64,000 bases of DNA from assembly GCA_037190805.1 (NCBI GenBank), contig JBBCJR010000019.1, positions 1-64,000 on the forward strand, written 5' to 3'. This DNA comes from JBBCJR01 sp037190805. GTDB lineage: Bacteria; Pseudomonadota; Alphaproteobacteria; Sphingomonadales; Sphingomonadaceae. This document shows, piece after piece, positions 37,600-45,155 of the stretch (its first letter is position 1; each line of letters opens with the position of its first letter). The position numbers and the translations under genes are program-made. The notes beneath the pieces were generated by a model. It was not told where the DNA came from and ran no database searches. It saw only the letters and a list, made by a program, of their open reading frames with translations.

Positions 37600-38859
37600 A
37601 TGCTCAGCCTGTCCTTCATCCGAGATCATCGCGCCACCGTGGAACAGGCGATCGTCGACAAGAATGTCGCCGTCGACCTCGACCGCATCCTCACCCTCGA
37701 TACCGCTGTGCGCGCCGCCAAGGGCGAGATCGACGAACTGCGGCGCCAGCGCAACGAGATCAGCGCTGGTTTCAAGACCGCAGATCCAGCGGACCGCGCG
37801 GCGCTGGGTGCGCAGGCGAAAGCAATGGGGACTCGTGCGGCAGAGGTCGAGGCCGACATCGCCGCCAAGGCGACCGAGCTGGACGCGCTTCTGCTGACGT
37901 TGCCGGGCATCCCCTGGGATGGGGCGCCGGTTGGACCGGACGAGAATAGCAACGTCGTCATCCGTACTGTCGGCACCCCGCGCGCGTTCGACTTCGCGGT
38001 CCGTGACCATGTCGAACTGGTTGAGATGAACGATTGGGCCGACCTTGGCCGCATCGTGCAGGTGTCGGGGTCGCGCACCTATTGTCTGAAGGGGCGGCTG
38101 GCTCTGCTCGAGCAGGCGCTGATGTTCCACGCGCAGACCCGGCTGGCGGCGGAAGGCTTCACCCTGATGACGGTGCCCGCCATCGCGCGCGAGCAGGCGT
38201 TCATCGCCACCGGCCATTTCCCTGGCGGGCGCGAAGACGCCTATGAGGTCCCCAAGGACGACCTGTTCCTCGCTGGCACCGGCGAGATCGCGCTGACCAG
38301 CCTCCATTCGGGCGAGATTCTGGACGAAGCGGCGTTGCCGATCCTCTACGCAGGCGTCTCGCCCTGCTTCCGGCGCGAGGCGGGCAGCGCGGGACGCGAT
38401 GTGCGCGGCCTGCTGCGCGTCCACCAGTTCCTGAAGGTCGAGCAATATGTCATCTGTCAGGACGACCCCGAGGAGTCGGCCCGCTGGCACGCCCGACTGC
38501 TGGGCATCGCCGAGGGGCTGCTGGCCGACCTGGAGCTACCCTATCAGGTGGTCGAAACGTCGACCGGCGACATGGGCCTCGGCAAATATCGGATGAACGA
38601 TATCGAGACCTGGGTACCGAGCCTGGGCAAATACCGCGAAACCCATAGCTGTTCGACCCTGCACGACTGGCAGGCGCGGCGCGCGAACCTGCGCTGGCGG
38701 GACGGCGAGCGGAAGGTGCGGTTCGTCCACACGCTCAACAATACCGCGCTCGCCTCGCCCCGCATCCTGGTGCCGCTGCTGGAGAACCATCAGCAGGCCG
38801 ATGGCCGCGTGCTGCTGCCCCAGGCGCTGCGCCCGTTGATGGGAAGCGAGTATCTTTGA
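37600..38859 (+). CDS. serS: Seryl-tRNA synthetase
   Basis: A 419-residue class II synthetase. The N-terminal coiled-coil arm (about 1-105) begins MLSLSFIRDHRATVEQA. The catalytic domain shows motif 2 SPCFRREAGSAGRDVRGLLRVHQF and motif 3 ALASPRILVPLLENHQ. It charges tRNA-Ser and supplies Ser-tRNA for selenocysteine where used. It is separated from HU by a shared terminator. Confidence 0.97.
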   Translation: MLSLSFIRDHRATVEQAIVDKNVAVDLDRILTLDTAVRAAKGEIDELRRQRNEISAGFKTADPADRAALGAQAKAMGTRAAEVEADIAAKATELDALLLTLPGIPWDGAPVGPDENSNVVIRTVGTPRAFDFAVRDHVELVEMNDWADLGRIVQVSGSRTYCLKGRLALLEQALMFHAQTRLAAEGFTLMTVPAIAREQAFIATGHFPGGREDAYEVPKDDLFLAGTGEIALTSLHSGEILDEAALPILYAGVSPCFRREAGSAGRDVRGLLRVHQFLKVEQYVICQDDPEESARWHARLLGIAEGLLADLELPYQVVETSTGDMGLGKYRMNDIETWVPSLGKYRETHSCSTLHDWQARRANLRWRDGERKVRFVHTLNNTALASPRILVPLLENHQQADGRVLLPQALRPLMGSEYL

Positions 38860-38927
38860 CGAGGCGCTTGGACGCTTCTGAGGCGGCCGGGGCCGCTTTT
38901 CTGACATGCTGAATTGAAGCAAAAAAT

Positions 38928-38973
38928 AAGGGCCGGCCCATCCACCGCCATCTGGCGAGGAGGGCCGGCCCTT
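38928..38973 (-). terminator. Bidirectional terminator between serS and HU
   Basis: Arms 38928-38939 and 38962-38973 pair perfectly (12 bp); the loop holds a small inner hairpin (38946-38957). On the minus strand it is followed by TTATTTTTT, a good U-run for the HU gene. On the plus strand only CTCTTT follows, so it may also end serS. Confidence 0.8.
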
Positions 38974-38999
38974 CTCTTTGGCTTATGGCCGGCTGACGA

Positions 39000-39275
39000 T
39001 TACTTGTTCAGCCGGTCCTTGATCGCCTTGGCCGGCGCGAAGCCCAGCTTCTTCGAGGCGGCGATCTGGATGGTCTGGCCGTTGGCGGGGTTGCGACCCT
39101 CGCGGGCGGCGGTCTGCTTGACCTTGAACTTGCCGAAGCCGTTCAGTGACACTTCCTCGCCTTTGGCGGCCGCATCGGCGACGGCGTCGAAAACGGCGTC
39201 GACGACCTTGCGGGCGTCGGCCTTGGTCAGGCCATGGCTGGCGGCGATGCGGTCAGCGATCTCGGCATTGTTCAT
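39000..39275 (-). CDS. HU-family DNA-binding protein (first paralogue)
   Basis: A 91-residue HU/IHF-type protein. Typical parts are IADRIAASHGLTKADARKVV, VSLNGFGKFKV and the arm motif GRNPANGQTIQI, ending in KLGFAPAKAIKDRLNK. It binds DNA as a dimer. AAAGGA is eight bases before the ATG. It differs from the second HU gene 300 bases away, so the two may form a heterodimer, as in enteric HU. Confidence 0.94.
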   Translation of the reverse strand: MNNAEIADRIAASHGLTKADARKVVDAVFDAVADAAAKGEEVSLNGFGKFKVKQTAAREGRNPANGQTIQIAASKKLGFAPAKAIKDRLNK

Positions 39276-39417
39276 TATGATAGTCCTTTAAAAGGGCGAA
39301 CGGAGGCCGGTGTCCCCGGATATCCGGTCGCGGTGGGAGGGTCGGCACTTTGAAAGGGATACGTCCGGCTCCAGACCTGACGGGCAAAGGCAGAACGCAA
39401 GGCAGGGGAGAGGGACG

Positions 39418-39492
39418 TGGTGGGCGCGGCAGGGTTTGAACCTGCGACCCCTGCGGTGTGAACACAGTGCTCTACCACTGAGCTACGCGCCC
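39418..39492 (-). tRNA. tRNA-Val (anticodon CAC), CCA encoded
   Basis: The 7-bp acceptor stem GGGCGCG/CGCGCCC, the D-arm AGCTCAGTGGTAGAGC, the anticodon loop TTCACAC with CAC at its centre, and the T-arm GCAGGTTCAAACCCTGC all fold normally. The discriminator A is followed by genomic CCA (39420-39418). CAC reads the valine codon GTG, common in this GC-rich DNA. Confidence 0.96.
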
Positions 39493-39524
39493 ACGTCCCA
39501 AAACCTGCCCAGCAGGCGGGCGGG

Positions 39525-39553
39525 TGCATAGATGCGCGCCGTCCACCTGTCCA
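39525..39553 (-). promoter_or_regulatory. Possible promoter of tRNA-Val
   Basis: On the minus strand TGGACA (39553-39548), a 17-base spacer and TATGCA (39530-39525) lie about 33 bases before the tRNA 5' end. The match to sigma-70 elements is fair. Confidence 0.4.
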
Positions 39554-39557
39554 GAGA

Positions 39558-39579
39558 TTCGGGCAGAAAACCGCCCGAA
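39558..39579 (-). terminator. Weak stem-loop after second HU gene
   Basis: TTCGGGC (39558-39564) pairs with GCCCGAA (39573-39579) around an 8-base loop, nine bases beyond the second HU stop. Read on the minus strand only a mixed TCTCT follows, so it is a weak terminator candidate. Confidence 0.4.
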
Positions 39580-39587
39580 ACAGGAAA

Positions 39588-39860
39588 TCAGTTCACGGCA
39601 TCCTTCAAAACCTTGCCGGCCTTGAACTTCGGCTGGACACTGGCCTTGATCTGCATCGGTTCCCCGGTGCGCGGATTGCGTCCGGTAGACGCCTTGCGCT
39701 TGGAGGCGGAGAAGGTGCCGAAGCCGACCAAGCGAACCTCGTCGCCGCGCTTCAGCGTACGGGTGATGGTGTCAAACACGGACTCGACCGCCTTGCCGGC
39801 GTCGTTCTTGCTGAGGCCGGTGGCATCAGCCACCGTGCTGATAAGCTCCTGTTTGTTCAT
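39588..39860 (-). CDS. HU-family DNA-binding protein (second paralogue, beside lon)
   Basis: A 90-residue HU protein: MNKQELISTVADATGLSKND at the start, VRLVGFGTFSASKRKA, and the arm GRNPRTGEPMQIKAS. It lies downstream of lon on the same strand, the arrangement lon-hupB known in many Proteobacteria, and resembles HU-beta. The first HU gene lies beyond tRNA-Val. It has its own promoter candidate (39915-39943). Confidence 0.94.
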   Translation of the reverse strand: MNKQELISTVADATGLSKNDAGKAVESVFDTITRTLKRGDEVRLVGFGTFSASKRKASTGRNPRTGEPMQIKASVQPKFKAGKVLKDAVN

Positions 39861-40121
39861 TCTCTACCCCCAGACGGTTGGAAGATTGCCTGACGGCCGT
39901 TTAGCCGGGCGCCATCTAAGAACCGTCCGATCCCAAGAGTCAAAGGGAAAGCAGGCCGCAAAGAGCCTATTTTACGACGAATCCGCTGCTGCAGCGCAGC
40001 GAAGACCATCTCCTAACGGGTAGGTAACCAAAGCTCGGTCCAAATACCCCCGGACAGAGACCAAATGATTGCCTGGGACCCGGCAACGCCGAATTATCAG
40101 CGAGGACCAATACGAAAGAAC
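39861..40121. other. Gene-free stretch between second HU gene and lon terminator
   Basis: About 260 bases with no open frame that I can support. It holds the HU promoter candidate near 39915-39943. The remainder shows no clear RNA gene or repeat. Confidence 0.5.
39915..39943 (-). promoter_or_regulatory. Possible promoter of second HU gene
   Basis: On the minus strand TTGACT (39943-39938), a 17-base spacer and CTTAGA (39920-39915) lie 55 bases before the ATG. The -35 is a strong match; the -10 is weak. Confidence 0.5.
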
Positions 40122-40157
40122 GAAGGGAGCATGACGGATCGGTGTCGTGCTCCCTTC
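40122..40157 (-). terminator. Terminator of lon
   Basis: Arms 40122-40134 and 40144-40157 form a 14-position stem with one G-T pair and a 9-base loop, four bases past the lon stop. The minus strand continues TTCTTTCG. Confidence 0.65.
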
Positions 40158-40160
40158 AGA

Positions 40161-42569
40161 TCAATGGCGGACGGTGCCGTCCGCGCTGGTGGAGGCGGGC
40201 CGTGTGGAGACAGGCGACGGCTCGGTCGCCAGTTCATCCGCTTCCGTCCATTCAATCGGCTCCAGCGGGGTCGCCAGCGCGCGCGTCAGCACCTCGTCGA
40301 CGTGGCTGACGGGAATGATGTCCAGCCCCTCGCGCACATTCTCCGGGATGTCGGCCAGATCCTTTTCGTTCTCCGCCGGGATCAGCACGGTTGTGATGCC
40401 GCCGCGCAGGGCCGCCAGCAGCTTTTCCTTGAGGCCGCCGATCGGCAGCACCCGGCCGCGCAGCGTCACCTCGCCCGTCATCGCCACCTCGCGCCGGATC
40501 GGAATGCCGGTGAGGGTGGAGATGATCGCGGTCACCATGGCGATGCCCGCGGACGGGCCGTCCTTGGGCGTCGCGCCTTCCGGCAGGTGGACGTGGATGT
40601 CCTTGCGGTGAAAAATGCTGGGACGGATGCCATAGGACGGCGCCCGCGCCTTGACGAACGACAACGCGGCCGAAATCGATTCCTGCATTACGTCGCCGAG
40701 CTTGCCGGTGGTCTTGATCTGTCCCTTGCCGGGCACGGTCACCGCCTCGATGGTCAGCAGCTCGCCGCCGACCTCGGTCCAGGCGAGACCGGTGGCGGCG
40801 CCGATCTGATCCTCGGTTTCGGAGGCGCCGTGGCGGAAACGGCGGACGCCGGCGAAGTCGCCGAGGTTATCCGGCGTGATCTCGATCCGCTCGGCCTTGC
40901 CCTCAAGGATACGGCGCAAGGACTTCCGCGCGAGCTTTGCCAGCTCGCGCTCGAGCCGCCGGACACCCGCCTCGCGGGTGTAGTAGCGGATGAGGTCGCG
41001 CAGCGCGTCCTCGGTAACGGTGAGTTCGCCGTCCTTTAAACCATGCGCTTCGATCTGCTTGGTCATCAGATGGCGACGGGCGATCTCGACCTTTTCGTCC
41101 TCGGTGTAACCGGACAGGTTGATGATCTCCATGCGGTCGAGCAGCGGCTGCGGCATGTTGAGCGAGTTGGCCGTCGTCACGAACATCACATCCGAGAGAT
41201 CGTAATCGATTTCCAGATAATGGTCGTTGAAGCTGCTGTTCTGTTCCGGGTCCAGCACCTCCAGCAGCGCGGATGACGGGTCGCCGCGGAAATCCTGGCC
41301 AAGCTTGTCGATCTCGTCGAGCAGGAACAGCGGGTTCGACGTTCCGGCCTTCTTCAGGTTCTGAACGATCTTGCCCGGCAGCGAGCCGATATAGGTGCGG
41401 CGGTGGCCCCGGATCTCGGCCTCGTCGCGGACGCCACCCAGCGACTGGCGCACGAACTCGCGTCCCGTCGCCTTGGCGATCGAGCGGCCGAGCGAGGTCT
41501 TGCCGACGCCGGGCGGGCCGACCAGGCACAGGATCGGCCCCTTGATCTTGTTGGTCCGCGCCTGGACCGCCAGATACTCGACGATCCGCTCCTTGACCTT
41601 TTCAAGTCCGAAATGATCCTCGTCGAGGACGGTCTGGGCGGCCACGATGTCGCGCTTCACCTTCGACTTCTTGCCCCACGGCAGGCCGAGCAGGGTGTCG
41701 AGATAATTGCGGCTGACAGTCGCCTCGGCCGACATCGGCGCCATCGACTTCAGCTTCTTGATCTCGGCCGTGGCCTTTTCGCGCGCTTCCTTGCTGAGCT
41801 TGGTCTTGGTGACCTTCTCCTCCAGCTCGGCGACTTCGTCGCGACCGTCCTCGCCGGCGCCGCCCAGTTCCTTCTGGATCGCCTTCAGCTGCTCGTTCAG
41901 ATAATATTCGCGCTGCGTCTTCTCCATCTGGCGCTTGACGCGGCTGCGGATCTTCTTCTCGACCTGCAGAACGCCCATTTCGCCCTCGATGAAGGCGAAC
42001 GCCATCTCCAGCCGCTTCAGCGGGTCAACGGTCGACAGCATCGACTGCTTGTCGGCCACCTTGGCGGTCAGATGGGCGGCGACGGCGTCGGAAAGACGGC
42101 CGATATCCTCGATCTGCCCGAGTTGGGTCACCACTTCCGGAGCGATCTTGCGATTGAGGCGGGCATAGGTCTCGAACCGCTCGTTCACCGAGCGCATCAG
42201 CGCTTCAGCCTCGGTCGGGTCGACCTCGGGCGTGTCGACCTCGGCGATCGTCGCGGTCAGATAGTCGCCGGTGGCATCCAGGGTCTCGATCTGCCCCCGC
42301 GTGCGGCCCTCGACCAGCACCTTCACCGTGCCATCGGGCAGCTTGACCAGCTGCAGAACGGTGGCGACGGTGCCGATATCGTAGATGTCGTCGCGGCCCG
42401 GGTCCTCGTTGGCGGGATCGAGCTGGGCGACGAGGAAAATGCTCTTGTCGCCGGCCATGGCCGCTTCCAACGCGGCGACCGACTTCTCCCGCCCGACAAA
42501 CAGCGGCACGATCATCTGCGGAAAGACGACGATGTCGCGCAGCGGCAGGACGACTTGGGACTCGGTCAT
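40161..42569 (-). CDS. lon: ATP-dependent protease Lon
   Basis: An 802-residue AAA+ protease. The N-domain begins MTESQVVLPLRDIVVFPQMI, the ATPase has GPPGVGKTSLGRSIA and FLLDEIDKLGQDF, and the protease domain has PKDGPSAGIAM with Ser673 and the Lys in GGLKEKLLAA. It degrades damaged and regulatory proteins. I start at the ATG 42569 with GAGGAG before it; a longer frame adds 11 residues. A possible heat-shock promoter lies upstream, and rpoH is in this window. Confidence 0.97.
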   Translation of the reverse strand: MTESQVVLPLRDIVVFPQMIVPLFVGREKSVAALEAAMAGDKSIFLVAQLDPANEDPGRDDIYDIGTVATVLQLVKLPDGTVKVLVEGRTRGQIETLDATGDYLTATIAEVDTPEVDPTEAEALMRSVNERFETYARLNRKIAPEVVTQLGQIEDIGRLSDAVAAHLTAKVADKQSMLSTVDPLKRLEMAFAFIEGEMGVLQVEKKIRSRVKRQMEKTQREYYLNEQLKAIQKELGGAGEDGRDEVAELEEKVTKTKLSKEAREKATAEIKKLKSMAPMSAEATVSRNYLDTLLGLPWGKKSKVKRDIVAAQTVLDEDHFGLEKVKERIVEYLAVQARTNKIKGPILCLVGPPGVGKTSLGRSIAKATGREFVRQSLGGVRDEAEIRGHRRTYIGSLPGKIVQNLKKAGTSNPLFLLDEIDKLGQDFRGDPSSALLEVLDPEQNSSFNDHYLEIDYDLSDVMFVTTANSLNMPQPLLDRMEIINLSGYTEDEKVEIARRHLMTKQIEAHGLKDGELTVTEDALRDLIRYYTREAGVRRLERELAKLARKSLRRILEGKAERIEITPDNLGDFAGVRRFRHGASETEDQIGAATGLAWTEVGGELLTIEAVTVPGKGQIKTTGKLGDVMQESISAALSFVKARAPSYGIRPSIFHRKDIHVHLPEGATPKDGPSAGIAMVTAIISTLTGIPIRREVAMTGEVTLRGRVLPIGGLKEKLLAALRGGITTVLIPAENEKDLADIPENVREGLDIIPVSHVDEVLTRALATPLEPIEWTEADELATEPSPVSTRPASTSADGTVRH

Positions 42570-42636
42570 TCTCACTCCTCGCGGGACGTGGCCGGGCGCC
42601 ATGATCGTCGCCCGATTCGCCCGCGCTGTTGGTCTC

Positions 42637-42665
42637 TATATGGGATCGCCCGCAACCCGCATCAA
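42637..42665 (-). promoter_or_regulatory. Possible RpoH (heat-shock) promoter of lon
   Basis: On the minus strand TTGA (42665-42662, in ATTGATG) is followed, 17 bases on, by CCCATATA (42644-42637), 68 bases before the lon ATG. The -10 resembles CCCCATNT and the -35 resembles CTTGAAA. The -35 overlaps the stop codon of the kinase gene. Confidence 0.4.
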
Positions 42666-44086
42666 TCCGTCACGGCCGGCAGGCTGAGCGTCGCCGACAG
42701 GCCGCCCAGATCCTCGCTTGCGCCCAGACCGACCGAGCCCCCGTAAATCTCCGCGACGTCGCGGACAATGGCGAGGCCAAGGCCCGTCCCCGGCTTGCTG
42801 GTGTCCAGGCGCGCGCCACGTCCGAACAGGTCGTCGCGCGCGTCCGCGGGAATGCCGTTGCCGTCATCCTCGATCTCGATCTCGATCATCCCGTTCGACT
42901 GGGCGACGGTCACGAACACGCGGCCGCCGCCATATTTAGCGGCGTTTTCAATGAGGTTGCCGAGCATCTCCTCAAGGTCCTGCCGTTCGCCGCGGAACCA
43001 CAGGCCGCGCTGGCCGGCAAGGTCGAGGGTGACGTCGGGATACATGCGGGTGACCGCACGCTCCACCGCTTCCAAAGAGGGCCACAGCTCGGTCCGCATG
43101 TGGGCGGTGGAGCGGCGACCGAGCGCGCGGGCGCGGGCGAGGTGATGGTCGACCTGGCGGCGCATCACGGTCGCCTCGCGGATGACGCTGCCGGCAAGGT
43201 CGGGACCGCCGGCCATGGCATCGTTCATGATCACCGTCATCGGTGTCTTGAGGGCATGGGCGAGGTTGCCGGCGTGCATGCGCGCATCGTCCGCCTGGCG
43301 CTCGGCATGGTCGAGCAGCTCGTTGATTTCCTCGACCAGCGGCGCGATCTCGGGCGGGAAGGTTTCCGGCACGCGGGCCAGTTTGCCCGACCGGACCAGC
43401 GTCAGCGCGCGCCGGACCTGACGGAGCGGCCATAGCCCGAACATCGCCTGCAGGGCGGCGAGAATGATCAGTCCGGCCCCTAGGGCGACGAAGGAATAGA
43501 TCAGCGTCCGGCGCAGCACGCTGATCTGCTCGTCCAGCCCGACACGGCTTTCCGCGACCTGGAAGCGCCACACCCGGTCGCTGCCAGGCAGGTGGACGTC
43601 GCGTTCCATCAGACGGAGCGGCTCGGTGCTGAACTGGTCGGAACTGTAGGCGCGTGGGGCCTCGTCGGCACGGATGGAGCCGACCGCCAGTGCCCGGTCC
43701 CACAGCGATCGCGAGCGGAACGGATCGACGCCGGATGCGCTGACCTGCCAGTACAGGCCCGAATAGGGTTCCAGAAAGCGCTGATCGCCGAGGGGGCGGT
43801 TGAACCGCACTTCGTTGTCAGGGCCGATCTCGGCCGAGGCGATCATCGCGGTCAGTGCATAGCTGAGCTGGGCGTCGAAGTTGCGGGTGATGGCGCTGGA
43901 CAGCACCCGGTCGAGCGCGACTCCGCCGCCCAGCAGCAGGATGAAGATCCACGCCGCCGCGATCGCGATCATACGCCGGGTCAGCGACCCGGGGCGGACC
44001 TTTCCTTGCCGCAGAAGCGGCGGCGGATCAGCCCTGGTCGGGGTCGTTGAGGCTGTAGCCGAGGCCACGGATGGTGGTGATGACAT
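42662..44086 (-). CDS. Sensor histidine kinase of two-component system (PhoQ/FeuQ-like)
   Basis: A kinase of up to 474 residues. A first helix (MIAIAAAWIFILLLGGGVAL, about 39-58) and a second (near 205-225, YSFVALGAGLIILAALQAMFG-type) flank a periplasmic sensor. HAMP-like linker, then His277 in LAHALKTPMTVIMNDAM, N box LIENAAKYGGG, and G boxes DDGNGIP and GTGLGLAIV. The start is uncertain: the ATG at 44086 overlaps the regulator by 59 bases, while the ATG at 43972 begins at the first helix. It pairs with the upstream regulator. Confidence 0.9.
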   Translation of the reverse strand: MSSPPSVASATASTTPTRADPPPLLRQGKVRPGSLTRRMIAIAAAWIFILLLGGGVALDRVLSSAITRNFDAQLSYALTAMIASAEIGPDNEVRFNRPLGDQRFLEPYSGLYWQVSASGVDPFRSRSLWDRALAVGSIRADEAPRAYSSDQFSTEPLRLMERDVHLPGSDRVWRFQVAESRVGLDEQISVLRRTLIYSFVALGAGLIILAALQAMFGLWPLRQVRRALTLVRSGKLARVPETFPPEIAPLVEEINELLDHAERQADDARMHAGNLAHALKTPMTVIMNDAMAGGPDLAGSVIREATVMRRQVDHHLARARALGRRSTAHMRTELWPSLEAVERAVTRMYPDVTLDLAGQRGLWFRGERQDLEEMLGNLIENAAKYGGGRVFVTVAQSNGMIEIEIEDDGNGIPADARDDLFGRGARLDTSKPGTGLGLAIVRDVAEIYGGSVGLGASEDLGGLSATLSLPAVTD

Positions 44087-44696
44087 CAGCGCCCAGCTTC
44101 TTGCGGATACGGGTTACGAACACCTCGATGGTGTTCGAGTCACGGTCGAAATCCTGATCGTAGATATGCTCGATCAGCTCGGTGCGCGACACCACCTTTC
44201 CTTTATGGTGCATTAGATAGCTGAGCAGCTTGAATTCCTGCGCGGTCAGCTTGGCGGGTTCGCCATCCAGCGTGACGCGACCGGACCGCGTGTCGAGACG
44301 GACGGCGCCGGCAGTCATCTCGGCAGAGGCATTGCCCGACGATCGGCGAATCAGGGCGCGCAGCCGGGCGATCAGTTCCTCCGTCCGGAACGGCTTGGCC
44401 AGATAGTCGTCGGCGCCGGCATCGAGACCCGCGACCTTGTCCGACCAGCTGTCGCGTGCCGTCAGCACCAGAACCGGCGTCTGCTGTCCCTCCTTGCGCC
44501 AGCGGTCGAGGACCGTGAGGCCGTCGATTTCCGGCAAGCCGAGGTCGAGAACGATTGCGTCATAGCTTTCGTTCGAGCCCAGATAGTGGCCGTCCTGCCC
44601 GTCCGTGGCGAGGTCGACGGCATAGCCCGCGCCTTCCAGCGTGGCGCGCAGCTGGCGACCGAGATTGGGTTCGTCCTCTACGATCAGAACGCGCAT
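44028..44696 (-). CDS. OmpR/PhoP-type response regulator
   Basis: A 222-residue regulator. Receiver: RVLIVEDEPNL, phosphoacceptor Asp51 in VLDLGLPEIDG, and the Lys in YLAKPFRTEEL. Winged-helix DNA-binding domain ends DSNTIEVFVTRIRKKLGADV and IRGLGYSL. Operators of this family are direct repeats about 11 bases apart, and such a pair lies before the operon. Kinase and PepSY genes flank it on the same strand. Confidence 0.95.
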   Translation of the reverse strand: MRVLIVEDEPNLGRQLRATLEGAGYAVDLATDGQDGHYLGSNESYDAIVLDLGLPEIDGLTVLDRWRKEGQQTPVLVLTARDSWSDKVAGLDAGADDYLAKPFRTEELIARLRALIRRSSGNASAEMTAGAVRLDTRSGRVTLDGEPAKLTAQEFKLLSYLMHHKGKVVSRTELIEHIYDQDFDRDSNTIEVFVTRIRKKLGADVITTIRGLGYSLNDPDQG

Positions 44697-44756
44697 CGCT
44701 GTCCTTCCTAAAAGCTGGGTCTGGAAATGCTGGAGGCCAGGCCAGATCTGGCCCGT

Positions 44757-45059
44757 TTACTGACCTGAATGACGGACCACATTACCGGTGCGGGCATCGA
44801 CGTCGACCCACATCACCGACGACCCCCGCATATATTTCAGTCGATAGACGCGATTGCCGGCATCGAGTTCCGAACCCAGGAAGTCGGCGCCGCCCATGCG
44901 TGGATTGACCTTGGCCAGAATGTCGGGCAGCGGCCGTATCGCGCCTGAACGGGCGGCCTGGTAGGCGGCGTCCTGGTCGCGACGGTCCCCTGCCGACGAC
45001 AGCGCCGGCATGGACATGGACGCTACGGCCAGCAACACGGGTGCCGAAATCTTGCTCAT
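44757..45059 (-). CDS. Periplasmic PepSY-domain protein
   Basis: A 100-residue protein with a signal peptide (cut near ALSSA, residue 21) and a single PepSY domain: PLPDILAKVNPRMGGADFLG, then VYRLKYMRGSSVMWVDVDARTGNVV. Small PepSY proteins next to PhoPQ-like systems often act as periplasmic modulators; that is inference here. The ATG at 45059 has GGGA close before it; an in-frame ATG at 45068 is possible. It is the first gene of the operon. Confidence 0.88.
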   Translation of the reverse strand: MSKISAPVLLAVASMSMPALSSAGDRRDQDAAYQAARSGAIRPLPDILAKVNPRMGGADFLGSELDAGNRVYRLKYMRGSSVMWVDVDARTGNVVRHSGQ

Positions 45060-45095
45060 GGTTCCCATAGGCTTTTTGACATGCCCTATCCGCCG

Positions 45096-45111
45096 TGAAT
45101 ACCCCCTGAAT
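45096..45111 (-). promoter_or_regulatory. Direct-repeat operator candidate before the PepSY operon
   Basis: TGAAT occurs at 45096-45100 and 45107-45111, an 11-base period; on the minus strand these read ATTCA. OmpR-family regulators bind such repeats. It is 37 bases before the PepSY start and 45 before the divergent ABC-F gene. Confidence 0.4.
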
Positions 45112-45155
45112 GCCTTACGGCACCAGACCATTGCCCCAGAAAGGTTACCGATATC

